Shown: one piece after another, positions 1 to 7,006 of the stretch
How the letters are laid out: each line of letters starts with the position of its first letter
How positions within the stretch are numbered: the stretch's first letter is position 1
NCBI RefSeq assembly: GCF_042655435.1
Contig: NZ_JBHSMG010000003.1
Location: 62,001-126,000, forward strand
DNA: 64,000 nt
Direction of reading: 5' to 3'
Source of the DNA: Lysinimonas soli
GTDB taxonomy: Bacteria > Actinomycetota > Actinomycetes > Actinomycetales > Microbacteriaceae
Made by a program: the position numbers and the translations under genes
Notes under the pieces: model-generated
Seen by the model: only the letters and a program-made list of their open reading frames with translations
Databases searched by the model: none
What the model was told of the DNA's origin: nothing

Positions 1-271
1 TGAGGCCCAGGTGTGTCAGCAGCGCGTCGAGGTCCGAGGCGACGGTGTCGAAGTCGTGGCCGTCCCACGTCGGGGTCGACTGGCCGAAGCCGCGACGGTC
101 GTAGGTGATGGCCTGGTAGCCGGCTGCGACGAGAGCCGCGACCTGCTTCTCCCATGACCGGCCGTTCAGCGGCCAGCCGTGGATGAGGACGACCGGTGCT
201 CCCGATCCCTGGACTTCGTAGTAGAGCTCGACGGGAGAACCGTTCTCGGTGCCGACAGTGAGCGTGGACAT
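1..271 (-). CDS. Alpha/beta hydrolase, chloroperoxidase-like (3' end outside window)
   Basis: N-terminal 90 residues of an alpha/beta-fold hydrolase. It shows the oxyanion-hole stretch LIHGWPLNGRSWEKQ followed by AITYDRRGFGQST, the pattern of non-haem chloroperoxidase and esterase relatives. The catalytic serine and histidine lie beyond the window edge, so the substrate cannot be judged. ATG at 271 is the natural start; the protein begins MSTLTVGTENG with no signal peptide, so it should be cytosolic. It is divergent from the TetR gene at 450, and two inverted repeats lie between them, so repression by that regulator is likely (inference). Confidence 0.85.
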   Translation of the reverse strand, partial: MSTLTVGTENGSPVELYYEVQGSGAPVVLIHGWPLNGRSWEKQVAALVAAGYQAITYDRRGFGQSTPTWDGHDFDTVASDLDALLTHLGL

Positions 272-344
272 TGGTTGATCTCGAATCTGTCCCTGGGTTT
301 TCGGATCTGCAGCGAGGAGGGACGTCATCGCTATCCGTCTTGGA

Positions 345-362
345 AGAAAGATCGTTCTTTCT
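345..362. promoter_or_regulatory. Probable TetR operator 1
   Basis: Perfect inverted repeat with 7-base arms AGAAAGA and TCTTTCT around a 4-base centre TCGT. It lies between the divergent hydrolase and TetR genes and shares its half-site with the second repeat at 422-435. Size and location fit a TetR dimer site (inference). Confidence 0.6.
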
Positions 363-421
363 CTTTGGAAGCTTGGATCATCGATCTGCTGTCTGTCAAA
401 TCCGAAATCAAAGATCGTCCA

Positions 422-435
422 AGAAAGAACGTTCT
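422..435. promoter_or_regulatory. Probable TetR operator 2, at the tetR promoter
   Basis: AGAAAGAACGTTCT; the central ten bases AGAACGTTCT are a perfect palindrome. It ends two bases before a TAGCCT -10-like box (438-443), so a bound repressor would block the regulator's own promoter (inference). It shares the AGAAAGA half-site with 345-362. Confidence 0.6.
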
Positions 436-449
436 GGTAGCCTGTGATC

Positions 450-1031
450 GTGAGTGCGCTAGAGGATCCGAAGCTTCGCCCGTCGGAGCCCCGTGAACGT
501 CTCTTGCGGGTTGCGTCCGAGTTGTTCTACCGAGACGGCATCAACAGCGTCGGCGTGGACCGCATCCTTGGCGAAGCCGGTGTGACGCGGGCGACGCTCT
601 ACCGGCACTTCGCTGGCAAGGAGGGGCTCGTCGAGTCGTACCTGGACCGCGAGGATCAGACGATCCGCGGGTACTTCAGCGCGGCGGAGGAGCACGCCAC
701 CAGCCCCCAGCACTATCTCGAAATGGTGGTCGGCGGGATCGCGGAGGATGCGCTCCGCTATCACACGCGGGGCTGCCCTTTCATCAACGCCTCGGCCGAG
801 TATCCCGATCCGAACTCTGGTGTGCGGCAGCGGGTCACGGCTCATCGGAACTGGTTTCGCCAAGCATTGGAGGCCGCACTTGCCAACGCTGGGCGCCCGG
901 ATCCCGCTGAGCGCGCCCGCACCCTGGTGCTGCTCCGCGACGCTGCTCTGATCGGTGGCTATCTAGATGGTCCGGCCTCTGTCACCAGCACCTTCACCAA
1001 AGCGGCGCGGGAGGTTGCTGGCCTGGACTAG
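450..1031 (+). CDS. TetR/AcrR family transcriptional regulator
   Basis: TetR-family repressor of about 193 residues. The N-terminal DNA-binding domain is complete: helix 1 RERLLRVASELFYRDG, then VDRILGEAGVTRATLYRHFAGKEGLV with the canonical LYRHF recognition helix. The C-terminal ligand domain contains a CPF motif (RGCPFINASAEYPDP), seen in regulators of hydrolase or oxidoreductase genes. No Shine-Dalgarno sequence precedes it. A TAGCCT box ends six bases before GTG 450, so a leaderless mRNA starting there is likely; GTG 444 is the alternative start. The target is probably the divergent hydrolase plus itself, through the paired repeats at 345-362 and 422-435. Confidence 0.9.
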   Translation: MSALEDPKLRPSEPRERLLRVASELFYRDGINSVGVDRILGEAGVTRATLYRHFAGKEGLVESYLDREDQTIRGYFSAAEEHATSPQHYLEMVVGGIAEDALRYHTRGCPFINASAEYPDPNSGVRQRVTAHRNWFRQALEAALANAGRPDPAERARTLVLLRDAALIGGYLDGPASVTSTFTKAAREVAGLD

Positions 1032-1085
1032 ACGTGGTCCTCCGTTCGTGGTGTCGGTCTCGGCCCCTTCTGGGCAGGACTCCCG

Positions 1086-1925
1086 TTAGCGGGAGGCTTG
1101 AGTGACGAGTCGCTCGGAGCGCTCCCAGAGTTCGGCGGCGAGGTCCGCGTCAAGGGTCTGGGGGTTATTCCGTTTGGCGGGTCTGCGGTTTTCGTAGTAG
1201 GTGCCGGACTCCCATACCGCTCCGGGGTCTGTCTCGGCCAGCCACACCATTTGGTCGGCACCTTTGTCTGGGCTGGCCATGAACGCGCGGCCTAATCGGC
1301 TGGTGTAGATGCGCTTCATGAAGCTGTCCGACTCGGTCGCGAAGCTCGTGGCTACCGCGCCAGGGTGGAAAGCGGCTGCGGAGATCCCTCGGCCGTGGTA
1401 GCGCCGGTGCAGCTCTTTGGTGAACAGGATGTTCTCCAACTTCACGGTCCCGTACGCCAGTTGGGGGGTGAAGTCTTTGTCGTGGTTCAGGTCGTCGAGC
1501 TCGATCTTGCCGAACAGCCGTGCGCCCGAGCTGGAGGTCTGGATGATGGTGGCCCTGCTGTTGATCAGCTTCTCCATGAGGAGGTTGGTCAGCAGGAAGG
1601 GGGCGAGGTGGTTGACCTGGAAGGTCTTCTCGAACCCGTCCGCGGTCTTGGTGCGGTCACCGAAAATGCCGCCGGCATTGTTGGCGAGAACGTCGATGTG
1701 CGGGTAAGCGCTGTCGAGGTCGGCAGCGAGCGTGCGCACGTCCTCGAGTCTGGTGAAGTCGGCCAGGAAGTGATCGGCGTCTAGTTCACGGGCGATTGTC
1801 TGGGTCTTCTGGGGAGATCGTCCGACGATGACGACGTGATGGCCGTCGCTGTGGAGCTTCCGGGCTCCGGCAGCGCCGATCCCGTCACTGGCGCCGGTAA
1901 TGATGATGGTCTTGCTGTTGGGCAT
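1086..1925 (-). CDS. Short-chain dehydrogenase/reductase
   Basis: Classical-fold NAD(P)-dependent oxidoreductase of 279 residues. It has the cofactor motif TGASDGIG (residues about 10-17), NNAG near residue 85, a catalytic serine in QTSSSGA, and YGTVK in place of the usual YxxxK, with Tyr and Lys kept. It resembles retinol-dehydrogenase or WW-domain-oxidoreductase-like SDRs of actinobacteria; the substrate is unknown. ATG 1925 is chosen because AAGGA lies six bases upstream; ATG 1931 abuts that site. The start lies within 20 bases of the truncated TetR gene on the other strand. Confidence 0.88.
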   Translation of the reverse strand: MPNSKTIIITGASDGIGAAGARKLHSDGHHVVIVGRSPQKTQTIARELDADHFLADFTRLEDVRTLAADLDSAYPHIDVLANNAGGIFGDRTKTADGFEKTFQVNHLAPFLLTNLLMEKLINSRATIIQTSSSGARLFGKIELDDLNHDKDFTPQLAYGTVKLENILFTKELHRRYHGRGISAAAFHPGAVATSFATESDSFMKRIYTSRLGRAFMASPDKGADQMVWLAETDPGAVWESGTYYENRRPAKRNNPQTLDADLAAELWERSERLVTQASR

Positions 1926-1943
1926 GGTCATTCCTTGTCCGTG

Positions 1944-2468
1944 GTGAGCCAGGACACGATCGATGACATCGCCGCCGCTGTCGGAATCTCCGCGCGCAGC
2001 GTCTTCCGCTACTTCCCCACGAAAGAGGACATCGTCGTCGGCAAGTTCGACCTCGTCGCCGACGCGATGCTCTCCATGCTCCGCGACCGGCCGGTGGCGG
2101 AACCGGTGTGGGAATCCCTGCGCCGGTGCTTCGACCTGCTCATGCCCTACGTCGACGCGCCGGGTCACCATGAGGTCGCTGAGCCCATGCAACGAATCGT
2201 GTTCGATACACCGCACCTCCTCGCCCGCTACCTGGAGAAGCTGCAGCGCATGCAAGACGCCGCCGTCATTGCGGTCCGCGAACGGGCTGCCCGGGTCGGC
2301 GCACCCTTCGCGGAAGACGACCCGGCTCCCCGCGCGATTGTCGCTGCGGCGTTCGGTTGTCTCATTGCCGCGCAACATTCGTGGCTGGCTGGGAATGGGA
2401 GGGGCAGCTTCGCGGCCGCGGTCGACCGGGCGATGTCCACTGTTGGACCCCGCACTCACGAGAGATAG
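1944..2468 (+). pseudogene. 5'-truncated TetR family regulator
   Basis: The reading frame encodes the second half of a TetR DNA-binding domain, TIDDIAAAVGISARSVFRYFPTKEDIV, and a full C-terminal domain (PQR-like AcrR type) ending at 2468. Helix 1, normally about 20 residues ahead of TIDDIA, is missing: the frame upstream is antisense to the start of the SDR gene and does not resemble a TetR. GTG 1941 or 1944 could start a protein of about 174 residues, but there is no Shine-Dalgarno sequence. Without helix 1 the DNA-binding fold should be unstable, so I call it a remnant of a regulator that probably once controlled the divergent SDR. Confidence 0.65.
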
Positions 2469-2520
2469 AAGCCGTGCCGACGAGCGTGTAGCAAGCCATC
2501 GTGTCTGTCGCCGCCAACGA

Positions 2521-2910
2521 TCAGGATCTTCCGCGCGTCTCCTTCTCCTCGCTCGCGTCATCTCCCGACCATCGGGTCAGCTTGTCCGGGGCGGCGACCA
2601 TCCAGATGTCGGTCACGGCCCGGCGCCGGACGCTCAACACGAGAACCCCCAAGGCGGTGCCGCGTTTCGCGCGGAGGACGATGCCCGGCATCCCGTTGAC
2701 CGTCTCGACGGTGATCCGCAGGCTGCGATGCGTCGAGGCGTGGCTGAGCAGGAACGGGATCACCTGCCGCCGCCGCTGGATGGTCCGCCCTTCGTCGTCC
2801 CCGGTGTCGAGCACCAGCCGCACGGCCGAGCTCAGGAGACGCTCGAGTGCCGCCGCGTCGCGCCGCTCGAGGGCGTCACGGAGCCGCTCCGGGATCTCCT
2901 CAGGCACCAC
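2521..2910 (-). CDS. Stand-alone SnoaL/NTF2-like protein resembling an ECF41 C-terminal domain
   Basis: Protein of 129 residues. It looks like the C-terminal SnoaL-like domain of SigJ/ECF41 sigma factors: VNGMPGIVLRAKRG in the middle and VTDIWMVAAPDKLTRW near the end, where APDKL corresponds to the NPDKL motif of that family. There is no sigma region of its own. GTG 2910 overlaps the end of the sigma gene by 11 bases, so the two are probably translationally coupled. The role is unknown; a modulator of the neighbouring sigma factor is a reasonable guess (inference). Confidence 0.7.
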   Translation of the reverse strand: MVPEEIPERLRDALERRDAAALERLLSSAVRLVLDTGDDEGRTIQRRRQVIPFLLSHASTHRSLRITVETVNGMPGIVLRAKRGTALGVLVLSVRRRAVTDIWMVAAPDKLTRWSGDDASEEKETRGRS

Positions 2911-3778
2911 CGACTGCCAGCAATCCCAGCTTCTGCGGGCTCATCATCCATTGGATCTGCTCGATGCCGTCCTCGGAGGCGTCGATGTTCACGACGGCGA
3001 CTACGCTGCCGTCGCGGACCAGCGCGGTGGACGGACGGCCGTTGAACTCGCGCTCGACCAGGGAGATCCCCGTCCAGAAGTGCGGTTGAAACGCGCGGAT
3101 GAACTTGGCGACCTTTGTGCGACCGAGCACCGGGAACCGCGACGCGCGAACCAGCCCGCCGCCATCCGAGTAGGAGGCGACGTCCTCGGCGAGCAGCTGC
3201 TCCAGGTCGTGCAGCTCGCCAGTCCGAGCCGCGGTGAGGAACACCGACAGGAGGCGGCGCTGCTCGTCCACCGGGACCTCGCGGCGGCGACCCTCGGCGA
3301 GATGCTTGCGGGCGCGACTCACGAGTTGGCGAGTCGCCGGCTCGGACACCTGGACGATCGCGGAGATCTGGTCGTAGGGATAGGCGAACGCCTCGCGCAG
3401 CACATACGCCGCCCGCTCGGTCGGGCTCAGCCGCTCCAACATCAGCAGCACGGCCAGCCCCAGGGCCTCGGCCCGCTCGGCACCGAGCGTCGGGTCGGCG
3501 CTCGTGTCGACGGGCTCCGGGAGCCACGGCCCCACGTACGCCTCGCGCCGCACGCGCGCCGAGGTCAGCCCGTTGATGGAAAGGCGGGTCACCATCGTCA
3601 TCAGGAACGCAGCCGGTTCGAGGACCGCGCTGCGGTCGGTCGCCTGCCATCGGATCCAGGCGTCCTGGAGGACGTCCTCCGCCTCGGCCACGCTGCCCAG
3701 CATCCGGTACGCAACGCCGAACAAGCGCGGCCGCACGGCGTCGTAGGCGGTGAGCGCCTCGGTCAAGCCTGGTTCCAT
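2900..3778 (-). CDS. ECF41-type RNA polymerase sigma factor (SigJ-like)
   Basis: Sigma-70 family factor of 292 residues. Region 2 is near residues 10-80 (RLFGVAYRMLGSVAEAEDVLQDAW), region 4 near 110-170 (LSPTERAAYVLREAF, then the helix QISAIVQVSEPATRQLVSRARKHL), and the C-terminal half is SnoaL-like. ECF41 hallmarks are visible: WLPEP between regions 2 and 4 (YVGPWLPEP), the DGGG motif (SYSDGGGLV), and SPQKL near the end where NPDKL is usual. In this family the C-terminal extension tunes activity in place of an anti-sigma factor. ATG 3778 has GGGAGA nine bases upstream. The divergent partner is an oxidoreductase/epimerase, the usual ECF41 neighbour, and both genes have matching promoter motifs. 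Confidence 0.92.
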   Translation of the reverse strand: MEPGLTEALTAYDAVRPRLFGVAYRMLGSVAEAEDVLQDAWIRWQATDRSAVLEPAAFLMTMVTRLSINGLTSARVRREAYVGPWLPEPVDTSADPTLGAERAEALGLAVLLMLERLSPTERAAYVLREAFAYPYDQISAIVQVSEPATRQLVSRARKHLAEGRRREVPVDEQRRLLSVFLTAARTGELHDLEQLLAEDVASYSDGGGLVRASRFPVLGRTKVAKFIRAFQPHFWTGISLVEREFNGRPSTALVRDGSVVAVVNIDASEDGIEQIQWMMSPQKLGLLAVGGA

Positions 3779-3830
3779 GCGGCCATTCTCCCTTCGCCGG
3801 CATTCTGCCGTGCCGGCGTCCTCTCCTTCT

Positions 3831-3857
3831 GACCGCGCAGCGTCGCGATCTGTGACC
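3831..3857 (-). promoter_or_regulatory. Predicted ECF41 promoter of the sigma factor gene
   Basis: On the minus strand GGTCACA (3857-3851), a 16-base spacer and GGTC (3834-3831) match the published ECF41 consensus TGTCACA-N16-CGTC except for one base in each element. The -10 element ends 52 bases before the sigma ATG. Implies autoregulation. Confidence 0.65.
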
Positions 3858-3901
3858 GACTTCCCTGCTCGGCAGGGAGCCGTGGCCGTCCGAACGCGCG
3901 C

Positions 3902-3928
3902 TGTCACAGATCGTGGCGCCACCCGGTC
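3902..3928 (+). promoter_or_regulatory. Predicted ECF41 promoter of the oxidoreductase gene
   Basis: TGTCACA (3902-3908), a 16-base spacer and GGTC (3925-3928). The -35 element is identical to the ECF41 consensus and is followed by GATCG, the same five bases as in the opposing promoter. The -10 element ends 45 bases before ATG 3974. Confidence 0.7.
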
Positions 3929-3973
3929 GATCTTGGGGAGACGGCGAACGCGCCGGTCCGGAGAGGAAAAGTC

Positions 3974-4738
3974 ATGAAGATCGTGGTCATCGGAGGAACG
4001 GGATTGATCGGGAGAGGCGTCGTCGACCTCCTCCAGAAGGGCGGCCACGACGTGGTGCCGGCATCGCCGTCTACAGGCGTCGACAGCGTGACCGGGCGTG
4101 GTGTCGCAGAGGCACTCGAGGGCGCCGACGTCGTGATCGACATCCCCAACTCGCCGTCCTTCGCCGACGACGCCGTCATGGACTTCTTCCGACGGTCCAC
4201 CGGCAACCTCGTCGAAGCGGCGACGCATGCCGGCGTCGGGCACTACCTCGTCTTGTCGATCGTGGGAGCCGACCGCATGCCCGACATCGGGTACATGCGC
4301 GCGAAAGTCGCGCAGGAAGGCATCGTGACCGGCAGCGGACTGCCGTTCAGTGTCATCCGCGCCACTCAGTTCTTCGAGTTCGTCCCCGCTCTCGCCGAGG
4401 GCGCGGCTGAGGGTGACGTCATCCGGATGTCGCCGGTCCTCATGCAGCCGATCGCGGCGGCCGATGTGTCCGCCGCTCTGGCCGACGCGGCAATTCAGCC
4501 GCCGTCGAACGGCATCACCGAGCTCGCCGGTCCGGAGCAGCTTCGCCTCGCGGACCTGGCGACGTCGATCCTGGCATCGCGCGGCGACACGCGACGCGTC
4601 GTCTCTGATCCGACCGTCGGATACTTCGGCGGCGTGGTCAACGATACGTCGCTGATACCCGGTCAGGATCCCAGGATCACCGAGCTGCATCTCGGCGCGA
4701 CGCGGTTCGACGAGTGGCTCGCCCGATCGGCGAAATAG
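3974..4738 (+). CDS. SDR/NmrA-like NAD(P)-binding oxidoreductase
   Basis: Atypical or extended SDR of 254 residues with the Rossmann motif GGTGLIGRGV at residues 7-16 and a central LSIVGADRM segment, related to NmrA/YwnB-like NAD(P)H-binding proteins. The reaction is unknown. It is the divergent partner of an ECF41 sigma factor; such sigma genes are typically next to carboxymuconolactone decarboxylases, oxidoreductases or epimerases (established for ECF41), so it is probably that sigma factor's main target. It follows a good ECF41-like promoter at 3902-3928. ATG 3974 is preceded by GGAGAGG. Confidence 0.88.
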   Translation: MKIVVIGGTGLIGRGVVDLLQKGGHDVVPASPSTGVDSVTGRGVAEALEGADVVIDIPNSPSFADDAVMDFFRRSTGNLVEAATHAGVGHYLVLSIVGADRMPDIGYMRAKVAQEGIVTGSGLPFSVIRATQFFEFVPALAEGAAEGDVIRMSPVLMQPIAAADVSAALADAAIQPPSNGITELAGPEQLRLADLATSILASRGDTRRVVSDPTVGYFGGVVNDTSLIPGQDPRITELHLGATRFDEWLARSAK

Positions 4739-4757
4739 AGCCGAGGGTTTCGTCCTC

Positions 4758-5375
4758 ATGACGAACGAGTCTCAGGTCGAGCCCGTGGCCCCGAGTCCGG
4801 CTCTCCTCGCTGCTCTGGGCACGGAACACTTCGCGCTTCAATCGGCCGCGAGCTCGACCATCGGAGAGAGCGGCGGACGGGCATCGATCTACCTCGCTGC
4901 AGTATCGGGTGGTCTCGTCGCGATCGGGTTCGCCGGTCAGGCTCCGGGCCTTCTCCTCGCCTTCGCGTCGACGGTGTTCCCGACCCTGTTCGCCCTCGGA
5001 TGGTTCACGGTCGTGCGGTTGGTCGATACGAGCGTGGTCAATGCCGTGGCGCTGGCCCGGATCCAACGGATCCGGGCGTACTACGCGAGCCTGGACCCTT
5101 CAGCGGCGCCGTTCTTCCCCCCGGATTCCCTCGGCAGCCAGGGCTCGCTGGGCGTCCGGTACCGGCGCGGGTCGGTCTTGTTCACCACCGCGACCATGGT
5201 GGCGGTGGTGAACTCGGTCGTCGGCGGCTCGGGGGCCGCCATGATGCTCTCCGCCTTCACCCGGATCGGAGTCCTGGGGAGCGTCTTGGCAGGCGTCGGG
5301 TTCGGGCTCGTCGCATTGGGAGCGTCCCTGCGGTATCAGATCCGACGGTTCAGTCCGCTGTTGAACAGGGGATAG
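4758..5375 (+). CDS. Four-helix membrane protein of unknown function
   Basis: Protein of 205 residues with four predicted transmembrane segments in two pairs: about 45-65 (SIYLAAVSGGLVAIGFAG) and 67-90, then about 135-160 and 168-190. A hydrophilic loop between the pairs holds PFFPPDSLG. No enzymatic motif is visible and I do not recognise the family. It starts 19 bases after the oxidoreductase gene in the same direction, so it may be in the ECF41-controlled transcription unit. Confidence 0.7.
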   Translation: MTNESQVEPVAPSPALLAALGTEHFALQSAASSTIGESGGRASIYLAAVSGGLVAIGFAGQAPGLLLAFASTVFPTLFALGWFTVVRLVDTSVVNAVALARIQRIRAYYASLDPSAAPFFPPDSLGSQGSLGVRYRRGSVLFTTATMVAVVNSVVGGSGAAMMLSAFTRIGVLGSVLAGVGFGLVALGASLRYQIRRFSPLLNRG

Positions 5376-5642
5376 CCGAGATCGATCGGTGGCCCTCGCA
5401 TCGTGCAACCGAACGGCCACGAGACCGCGGACGCGCGGCTTGTCGCCACGGCGACGGCGTGCGGAACCGTCATCGGGACGGGATCTCTTTGGATCGCTCG
5501 AGCCCGAAGCGAGCGGGCGCACGTTTCGACAGGGTTCGGCAGCGGTCCCTGACCCGATAGGCCAGACTCAAGGGCGATCGACGTACCAAAGCACCTCGGA
5601 GAGATCCGGAGTGGGATACTTGCCCGAACATGGAGTTCCACC
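5376..5642. other. Intergenic region ahead of the ROK regulator
   Basis: 267 bases between convergent-free plus-strand genes. No credible coding frame, RNA or strong hairpin is visible. It probably holds the ROK regulator promoter near its right end. Confidence 0.4.
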
Positions 5643-6803
5643 ATGACACCTAGCTCGATCCCAGTGCCTGAGCAAAAGGTTCGTGCGGTCCGAGTCGACA
5701 ACGAACGTCGCATCCTCACGGCGATGCTCGAACGCGGGCAAGTCAGTCGCGCAGAATTGGCTGACTACACAGGCCTCTCGCGCACCACGGTTTTCGAGGT
5801 GGTTGCCGAGCTATTGCGCCAAGAACTCGTCGTGCAGGTCGCCCTGGCGGCTGCTCCCAAGACGCGGGGACGACCGTCGACGAAAGTGGCGCTGAACCTG
5901 AGGACGACACTCGTGGCTGGTGTCGATATCGGAAGACGGCACACGCGGGTCGTACTGGTCAACGCGGCGTACGAGGTGGTGGGCGAGGGGATCGAGCCTG
6001 CGGCCAGCGGATCAGGAGACCTGGTGAGCCGCGCCGAACAGACGATCCGACTGATCCGCAAGACGGCGAGCGACAATGATGTGCAACTGGGCACGATCAG
6101 GTCAGTGGGCGTCGGCCTGTCCGGAATAGTGAATGTGGTCGTCCCCCAAAGTGACGTGAGTGCCTTTCAAAGTCGACTTGCTGAAGAGCTGAGTGTCACC
6201 GTCGCCGTTGCGAACAACTCTCGTCTGGCTGCTCTCGCCGAGGCGACTTGGGGCGCGGCGCGCGGTTCCGAAAACGCGCTCTACATTCGATGGTCCAGTG
6301 GGATCGGGAGCGGCTCTGTGGTCAGGGGACAGCTGCTGCAGGGAGCACATGGAGCGGCTGGCGAGATTGGACACATCAGTGTGGACCCCGAAGCTGGTCG
6401 CCCATGCTACTGCGGGAGTCGTGGCTGCATTGAGATGTATGCCGGCATCGACGCCCTGCTCTCGGACTGTGCAAATGCAGGCGTCGTGTTGGGCGACGAG
6501 AGTGAACTGCTTGCTGAGGCACGAGCGGGGAACACGGTTGTTCTCGACCTGATCGGGCACGCATCCTCATTGCTGGGTCGGGTGGTTGCCGCATGCTCGG
6601 TGCAGCTCGACCCCGAGCTCGTGGTCGTGGGCGGTGACATCGCCAATCTCGGCGAGATCGCCCTGGCTCCGATCAGGCAGGCAATCCGAGAGCAGGCGTT
6701 GCCCAATTCACCACGCGAGGTTCGAGTGGTGCCCGGTGCCCTGGATTCGAGTGTGGCAGCGAGGGGCGCGGTGGCCCTGGTCATGCCCTCCATCGGACTC
6801 TGA
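5643..6803 (+). CDS. ROK family transcriptional regulator (NagC-like)
   Basis: Repressor of 386 residues. The N-terminal winged helix-turn-helix is at about 15-75 (VSRAELADYTGLSRTTVFEVVAELL). A ROK domain follows from about 90 on, with the zinc-binding CYCGSRGCIE motif near residue 257. The phosphate-binding loop is GVDIGRRHT rather than DIGGTK, so ATP use is unlikely and sugar sensing is the probable role. GGAG sits seven bases before ATG 5643. It is directly upstream of the sulfatase/transporter operon and co-oriented, so it is the likely local repressor, with the amino sugar or its phosphate as inducer (inference). Confidence 0.9.
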   Translation: MTPSSIPVPEQKVRAVRVDNERRILTAMLERGQVSRAELADYTGLSRTTVFEVVAELLRQELVVQVALAAAPKTRGRPSTKVALNLRTTLVAGVDIGRRHTRVVLVNAAYEVVGEGIEPAASGSGDLVSRAEQTIRLIRKTASDNDVQLGTIRSVGVGLSGIVNVVVPQSDVSAFQSRLAEELSVTVAVANNSRLAALAEATWGAARGSENALYIRWSSGIGSGSVVRGQLLQGAHGAAGEIGHISVDPEAGRPCYCGSRGCIEMYAGIDALLSDCANAGVVLGDESELLAEARAGNTVVLDLIGHASSLLGRVVAACSVQLDPELVVVGGDIANLGEIALAPIRQAIREQALPNSPREVRVVPGALDSSVAARGAVALVMPSIGL

Positions 6804-6928
6804 GACGCCGCTGACCGACGGCCTCAGCCGTCGCCGTTCGCGTCCTTTCATCGCGTCGCCGTCGACGATTCCGAGCTGATCGGGCGCCTATCTGGCCCGG
6901 CGTCCGACCGCTGTCGCGTCGCCGCGGA

Positions 6929-6987
6929 CGTAACGATTGCGCTTCCGTCTTGCGCTGGAGGGCGGAGACGAATATTGTCGCGTTACG
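6929..6987 (+). promoter_or_regulatory. Sulfatase operon promoter flanked by an inverted repeat
   Basis: A candidate promoter TTGCGC (6950-6955), 17 bases, TATTGT (6973-6978) lies upstream of the sulfatase. It is bracketed by CGTAACG (6929-6935) and its exact complement CGTTACG (6981-6987), with centres 52 bases apart, close to five helical turns. This suits a ROK repressor that loops or grips the promoter (inference). Confidence 0.45.
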
Positions 6988-7006
6988 GATTAAATGAGGA
7001 GCAACC

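Noticed and set aside
1963..3832. Overlapping plus-strand frames across the ECF41 region
   Set aside because: They are antisense to clear sigma-factor domains and have no recognisable motif.
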